A stretch of DNA of 64,000 bases. It comes from Membranipora membranacea (lineage: Eukaryota > Bryozoa > Gymnolaemata > Cheilostomatida > Membraniporidae). The DNA lies in contig OU612067.1 of the NCBI GenBank assembly GCA_914767715.1, positions 26,758,162 to 26,822,161 of the forward strand, given 5' to 3'. A model generated the notes under the pieces. It was not told the origin of the DNA and ran no database searches. It was given only the letters and a program-made list of their open reading frames with translations. A program made the position numbers and the translations under genes. Positions 57,035 to 64,000 of the stretch are shown here, in pieces. Numbering within the stretch: the stretch's first letter is position 1; each line of letters opens with the position of its first letter.

Positions 57035-58973
57035 GTTTCCAGCCACTAGAAAGGGCTAAAAAAGCATATTTGATATCAATTAATTTCAGAGAAACATGAA
57101 ACTATTTTGGATCTCAATACCAGTCACTCATCGACAAGTGCTTGGAAAGTTACTAAAAACTGTGATAGGGCTGTTCTCTCTCAAATCTGGAGGAAATAGT
57201 GCCTGGGAATAATTACAAAAAGTTGGAAGTGGACAGAAATGGGTGTAGAAATCTGGACGGTCCCACCTAAATAGGAAGACTTGGCAATCATGTTATATAG
57301 CAAGTATATAGCTATTTGCACTTATAATCAAACCGAGCATCGTTGTTCTAGGTCTAGCTTCGTTATTTTGTGATGGTTGCAAATCAGAGCATACCGAAGA
57401 ATAAGAGTTTTAACAAGTCAAGTACAGTGGGATGCACATTTATATTTGCCATGAATGTTGCGAAGTAATACATTTGATAATGTACGAGTGACAACCATAT
57501 AAGACAAATTTGGCGCTAGCCCTACGGTACCACTAGTGTGTCGGACAGCCCTTTCTGCTGCATGGAATTTTGTATCTACAACTGAGTTAGAGAGTTGAGC
57601 ACTCTTTGGTTTGAGGCCTCCCTATTCTTGCGGCGGAATAGAGAGCAGTCCAACGCTGAGGGATCACTAGTTGCACTTGAAAAGTCTGCAGACTCAAGAG
57701 CAGTTTAGTTTCACCTAAGAAATTACGTATAATATGAACTAATAATGGCCAGCCAGCCTGATACACTTAGGAATATCCATACAGGTAGATACCAATCAAA
57801 CAAATTATATTTTTGTTGGTAACAAAGAGCATGTGGTTGTCCAGCCTGTTATCACAAGCTTTGTTATGGGGCTAGGGAGTTCAACAAGCTTATCAAGACA
57901 AAGTGATCAGAAGAAATCCTAAATCCTCTTATAATACTGATGGGAATCAAACCACAATGCATTATCGGATATCGCTGTAAAGTGGTTGTGACTGTTTCCA
58001 CCTGTTGTGTTAGGAAATGTAGAATTCATGGCTTATGATTGTTACCTAATATCTATTAAAGAATTTTAGCAGATCACACCTTTTTCAACAAAACCTGAAA
58101 ATAAACCCATGAAACGATTTGAGCATAATATCGCATAACAGGTGCAACAGTAACAGTGTGGTTGGTGTTGACATGGTACAATAGCCCACCGAGCCCCTTA
58201 TCGCCCGCCTATGGCCAACCCGAACGCCGTTAAGAGCTGGCTGTACATAATAGCTGACAAATATCCCCTATAATGGTGTGGAAATCCAAAGCCGTCATAG
58301 TTTTAGTGGTCTATCATATACGTTTACAAGATGTTATTCTTATCTAACCAAAGTTGCGGTCGGGGGAGGGAATTCAATTCTTTGTTTTGCCTTATACTTG
58401 ATTTTTTAATTTCAATTGTTAGTCGTGATGATTGAGCAGAAATATCGACCACATACAGACTACACTCTTCCCATCTAACATCGGGAAGGCTATTATACAC
58501 CTTCCAATGCTTTGTGGGAAGATGAAATTCTTCCAACAACACAATGTAAAGAGCTTTGAGAGGGTTCGGAGAAAATCTTCAATGATATTATATACTGATG
58601 AGAATTAAACCACTACGTATGTATTATATAATGGTATATTTCAGCAAGGTTATTGTGACCTGGCTTGGAAATGAAGAATTCATACCAAATAATTTTTTTG
58701 AAGCATTATGTCAAACAATCCTTCAAATAATTGTATTTAACAGCGTGTAACCTGGGATATTCCTAAAAAACCGCTGCTCGGTTTGATTCCAAGTGCAAAT
58801 AGCTATATGGTAACATGGCCTTCGAGATGAGACAGTGTAGCGTGCAGGTACATTACATCTACATATTCAAAATTTTCAGTACCATGATTACTAATATTTC
58901 TACATTATTTTTGCTCAATCAAAATAAGTGATGAGTTAGACAGAATATAGTCAAATATGTCAAATATGCGTTT

Positions 58974-59176
58974 TTAGCCCTTCCTAGCGGCTTGAAACGC
59001 TCTCAGAGCATCACAGGCCGGGTTCTATCCCGGACCCTGTTGGGAGATCACACTGTCCTCATACCCCCAGGAGGATCGCTCTGGTACTTCGCACCCTCGG
59101 ATCATTGCGATGATGTGCAGTATTGCTGTAAATTGAACTCTCCCACTTTTGAATTTAGATTACTTGACAAGTATGC
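58974..59176 (+). mobile_element. tRNA-derived SINE, arm 4
   Basis: Offset copy of 48509-48711. Confidence 0.6.
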
Positions 59177-59444
59177 TATGCTGTTTTACTAATATTTCTA
59201 TGTCATTTTTGCTCAATCAAAATGAGTGATGAGTTAGACAGAATATAGACAAAACTATTACCTGTGCTGCAGAAGATTGCTGCTGCTATTCTCTATCAAA
59301 TTCTATAAAATCTATAAAATTATCTGCCTCAGAGGGAGATTACTCCAAAAGCACATGCATCATTGTTTTTTCCACCACAGTGAGATGTCGTTGCGTCGCA
59401 GTATTTAATGAGGACACTTTTTGATAGGCTATTCACTACACAGT

Positions 59445-60967
59445 GTCCAGTCTAGTGTTGTGTGTTTGTCTATGGTCAACACTGTAAAGTGCCAAGGGTC
59501 AGTTTACAATATTGTAAAGTGTCCCGGGGTTGTTTTCACCCAGGGGACAGTCTACAATACTACTAAGGGACTAGCATACACAACATTGATTCAAGCATTA
59601 AGTATTCACTATGCTCATGTGAAAATGCATTGGATTTTATCCAGTAACAGTCACCTGACTTCTGTGTTTATTAAGGCGCTGCTAACTGTCTACAATCTGA
59701 GAGAAAAGTGACATCACCTGTCCATCCATTCCGAGATCTCCCAATTCACTGCCATTGAGGCAACAAAGATATGTCAAGGAGTTTGAAAAAGGAGTGGAAA
59801 CGGCCTCTCATTTCAAATTGTTGTATGTCTCCACTGGTAATTGTCCTCTCTTTATCAGCAAAGGTTTACCATGATCACAGCCAATCAGAGCAGAGACTGC
59901 CGAGAGTGTCTTCCTGCCAAAAAGAAGTACAACTTGAGTTGCTGTAATAATTTTGATGAACTGTCCAATCAGCAAGTACATAGTTGTGGAATCCCATTTA
60001 TCAAGATGGGCTCTACCGCAAATTTCCTAAAGTGTTTGAACCTCTTGAAAAGAAAATAAACTAAGTAGCAGAGAGATATAAATAGCACTCATGTCCATGT
60101 CCAGATAGATAGTCCATGTTTCAAACTATAGTCTAGTTTTACCTGGGACTCCAAAGCCCTCTGCTACTCATATGAGAAGGGAAAGTTCAACTGCAGACAT
60201 AGCCATAAATTTGCCTCATAATTAGGTATTCAATGGCGGTTTTCATCAGTCAAACGTGGTATGTTATGCCTCCATTTGTCACTTAGGTGTTAGAAAGTGC
60301 TTATTTAAGTACTTTCACTACTTTTATCTGGTCTAAGTTCCTCACATGGTCTTTAAATGGTGAATGAATGATTTATTTTCAGTCTCTCTATCCCCCATCA
60401 AACATTTGCATTGGAATTATAATTCAATACCCTGCAAAAGCGGTTACTGTATTACTAGCTATGTCTCATCTACACTTGTGGTGATTTACATCATGATAAT
60501 TATATTGTCTCTGGGTGTCTGAATATACCATTGAGTAAACATGTCAAATATTTTACTAATTTTCAACTGGAGACAGACATATAAAAAGACTGAGGACTTA
60601 AATGAATTTTAATGGAGGGACCATATTAGTACAACCCTTGGAATCAGCCTTGTTAAGTCACAGGCTACATTTCGTTTCCACTCCCTCTCTGTACCTCCCT
60701 GGATACGTTGTCATATAACTTGAAAGGAATATAATAATATTGTACAGCCAATTCAACAATTGCCGTCCTACGCAACATAACATAAGAATATAATATTGTA
60801 TGATAGAACCTGTTAATAACGAGTGTAAGCATTGATAGCATTTGCTGCTGTTACAGTTCTATCTAAATAATTAATGGTATGATTTAGGAATATAAATCTT
60901 TCGAGCAATTTATTGATTGTCACATATCAAATTTGTAGTGGTTTTTTTAACAGATTCTCTTGTTTGT
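59445..60967 (+). repeat. 1.5-kb repeat element, arm 4 copy
   Basis: Offset copy of 48980-50502; it carries ATATAAAAAG where arm 2 has a run of A. Confidence 0.7.
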
Positions 60968-61474
60968 TTCACTATTATAAGTTTTCGCTTTGCACGGTCT
61001 CTAGGCAATGTGTGTGCTCTGATTGTTGGGTCAGGAAATGAGCCAAGGAGTCTAACAGATCAATTATAGGTCAAAGATCCTTTCAAGATAACATGATACC
61101 TCAAACGTAAGCATATCTTTATAAGAGGCATATTGTAACCTAGTTGACTTTAGAGGACAATGAGTAAAAATATTGCAAATATGGTACAGTAAGTAAGTTG
61201 TTGAGTATTTTTTGTGTCCTGGCCAAACAGTCTCATGTATGCTATTGTCACCACCTGCCTTAAACATCATTATTGTTCTGTCGCAGAGAAAAAAGGACCT
61301 GATGGTTTGCCTTGTGATTTCAATTTCTATATATTTTGTATGTATATATTTTTTATGCAATTTTATTTTATTTTATGTTGTATTGATAGTTATTAATGCA
61401 TCATAATCCATGGTAAGTGTTTCAGTGTCCTTGTACCGTCGGTGATTACGGGTGTTAGTAGAATCATGTAAGTA

Positions 61475-61905
61475 TTAGCCCAACTTGTTACTACCGCCGT
61501 TCTTGCCTTGATTTTTTATAATGTCAGATATCTTAGACAAATTCCCTAAAATTTAAACAAAACACACAATGTTATGATGTACATTTTTGCAAAATGCATG
61601 AGGACATTCTACTTGACATCGATATGCAGAATCTATTCTTCCAACAAAACTCTAATGCAACAATTTTTGAAGAAGAAGTAACAAAATGAGATGATATCAT
61701 CCTATCCAAAACAAATGAAAATTCATATCAGCATGTTACTCATTACTGTTTGAAGAGAAGTGAAGTATTTATGTGCAGAAATAACTACATGTAGTTAAAA
61801 AATGGTTTCATGGTAATCATACAGTATTCTGTAAATAACTTTGATCTCACCTTGAGCGGTAGCACAAAAGGCTACAAGCAGCGATACAATAATAGCAGTC
61901 TTCAT
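61475..61905 (-). CDS. Secreted 41-residue basic peptide precursor, copy 3
   Basis: Exons 61851-61905 and 61475-61545, with the same signal peptide, splice sites, C-terminal Gly and stop as the copies at 41529 and 51440. No coding differences were noticed. The TATA box mirror is at about 62291-62300. Confidence 0.6.
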
Positions 61906-64000
61906 TCTCAATTTTCAATCTGCAAGAGAATGAAAGTAAAGGTTACTACCCGATCAAGATGTTAAGGGCTTGTCAAACCTCCTTCACATCAAATAACATT
62001 GAACATTATATGGTGAGATTTTGTGTAATATAGCGTGAGCAGAACAATAACTTGTTATAAACCAACAGTATTTCAATAGCCATTTTTATCTTTCATGTGT
62101 ACCATACACTGTAACATATCACACCATTCTGGTCTAAGTCAAATATTTTCCTAACAAATGCTAATTCAGTTATGTATGTGGACTTCAATGCACTACTCTG
62201 CTGATTTGTGTACACAAACAAACTCACCTTTGCTTACTGAATGCTCTGTCCAATACAAGAAATGTTGTAATCATTGTGTCTATCGATCCATATTTATATA
62301 CCAAGTTGTGGATCACAGCTTCGTTGTTAAAGATGCAACTAAATTGCCAAATGTTATTACGATCACTTCCTAATGATAGTTCACATACAAATCAATGAAC
62401 TGAATTGCACTCACTAACATCTGATATTGTACCAGCAGGAACTTAATGTTGGTACAGAGATTGAATGTAATCGGGTTTTGAAATTCCCATGTTGATAGCT
62501 TTTCCCTGAGTTCGTCAAATTTATTAAATTGCCAAAATCAAAACGGAGATTGAACCCAATGACAATCAGTACAAGGCATTTCCCTTTCCAATTCCTTGTC
62601 ATGTTGGTGTTGTTATCGAGTAAGTTAACCACTCCAACACTCACAAATTAGGTGTATATCAATCTTAGTTTCCGTAGATTTTGCACCTGTTAACTTCATA
62701 AATGATTGTTCACGCTGCTTGAATTTATTATTTACATTTAGACTTAGGTGGAAAATGAAATGTCAATATCAATTTCCCCTTCACAATACTGCACTTTTTT
62801 GTTGCTCAATACAGTGTCATGCAGCGGCTGGTCTGACAAAAAGGGAAATGCATTAACAAATACAAATACATTGTACTAAAGTTATAACCAGCTTATATTG
62901 CGCATTATGAAATATTAATTCAATGCTATTAACACCGGACAAAGGACAAAGGACAAAACTTAAGTCTATGTGGTTTGTTCCTGCTGAGATTTTCTAAAAA
63001 GGAGGCAATATCACTAGCAATAAAATGATGATTTACAATATAATGTGGAAAAAAACAGGCAAACTCATGATGTATAATATTGATAGTTGATTTCCTTTTT
63101 CTGCTTCCATGCATGAGCAAGTTGACACTATGATATTACTATATATTGATACGTGCAAATCTCAGATCAATAAGTTCAGTTATTAAGTTATTGTTGGCAA
63201 TAGGAAGGTTCTCATAGAAAATATGGCTTTGAAGAGTATATTTCCCAGCCCATACAAGTATTACCAACATACAGAACATGATGTGTAGTTTGTACTATTT
63301 GTACCATTTTACAATGGCTAGAGATTTGGTGTCATAATGCCAAACCTAAGCAATGGCAAATGATGCTGTATGTCATATAGGTAGCACCGGCCAAAAGTTT
63401 GAAGCTACCTGTGTTTCTGGGACAATATGACATCAGATGTTGCTGAGATCATATATAAAATCAGTCCATGAATATTAGATATTTTACTGATAGAGAGAAG
63501 GCATCAATAGATAATTTGTAGGTTGAGAATTAATTCTAGAGAGCCCACCTCAAATGCGTTCATATCGAAAGATTGAGACATAGGTACTAAGAATTACTGA
63601 TTAATTATCTTATAATTTACTTTATGGCCTGCCTCTCACACAATGATTAATATTCATCAAGTGTTTTGCTCAGCACGCTTCTAAATCCAGTAGTCTACAC
63701 AGCATATTATCCGTTTGGAGTTTGGTTGGAGGCAAAATTATCAACAGACATCCATATATATTATTAAAGAAGGTCTAGTTGAACAGTCCCCTCTCTAAAG
63801 CTAACAAATCTATGAGGATTGAGAAAGTGTTCCTTATGTATCAACATTTCATAGTAGCTTTGTTAGAGGCTAAATTTACCACCAATTTGTGGAAAATCAA
63901 AGCATGTGACTTTGTGACTCTAAGGCATAGACATACATAAACATACATAGTGATCTTGTGCACTTAAGCAGAAATTCACTTTTATTTCGAAAATATCTTA

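Larger units (their letters stand above)
57035..64000 (-). repeat. Giant palindrome 2, right arm, running past the window end
   Basis: Reverse complement of 39434-46399 (with 103434-x pairing). It still matches at the last base, so the arm is longer than 6.96 kb. Confidence 0.85.

Overview
This is an AT-rich, intron-containing animal genome window with no bacterial-style gene organisation. Short coding exons are bounded by GT-AG splice sites. There are TATA boxes, tRNA-derived SINEs, a truncated LINE, microsatellites and recent segmental duplications. The gene style (CUB-like, sushi and transmembrane receptors; small secreted cysteine-rich proteins) fits a marine-type invertebrate, but the species cannot be named from the sequence. 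Most long open frames here are not genes, and the real genes had to be assembled exon by exon.

Layout. (a) 1-39.3 kb is a degenerate tandem segmental duplication with four partial units. Each unit is built round one minus-strand receptor gene whose exons run: 8-nt start exon, signal peptide, CUB-like 1, CUB-like 2, sushi/CCP, transmembrane, cytoplasmic tail. Unit 0 (window edge to about 1.3 kb) is a relic with a LINE in its CUB2 exon. Unit 1 (about 2.6-13.7 kb) holds receptor copy 1 at 3268-8056. Unit 2 (about 13.9-19.86 kb plus 32.0-36.9 kb) holds receptor copy 2, whose signal-peptide exons are separated from the rest by a 12.1-kb insertion (19.86-32.0 kb). Unit 3 (38.4-39.33 kb) keeps only the transmembrane exon. 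The copy 1 tail carries an ITAM-type tyrosine motif. In copies 1 and 2 the last receptor intron contains an opposite-strand two-exon gene for a small secreted cysteine-rich protein with its own TATA box. Both full receptor copies carry small frame-breaking deletions, at different places.

(b) The 12.1-kb insertion has weak CAGGG-type inverted ends, a possible host gene end (25.34-25.92 kb), perfect hairpins, and a 350-bp tandem array interrupted by a tRNA-derived SINE.

(c) About 39.4-64.0 kb is two consecutive giant palindromes with a 10,465-bp period: arm, 170-bp loop, inverted arm, 500-N gap, arm, loop, inverted arm. The arms are nearly identical and carry a complete small gene (TATA box, 5' UTR exon, signal-peptide exon, mature-peptide exon, AATAAA) for a 41-residue secreted basic peptide ending in Gly. 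Three copies are seen, and a fourth would fall in the gap. The loop is a diverged copy of a SINE that also sits in each arm. Whether the palindromes are real amplification or an assembly product cannot be decided from the sequence alone.
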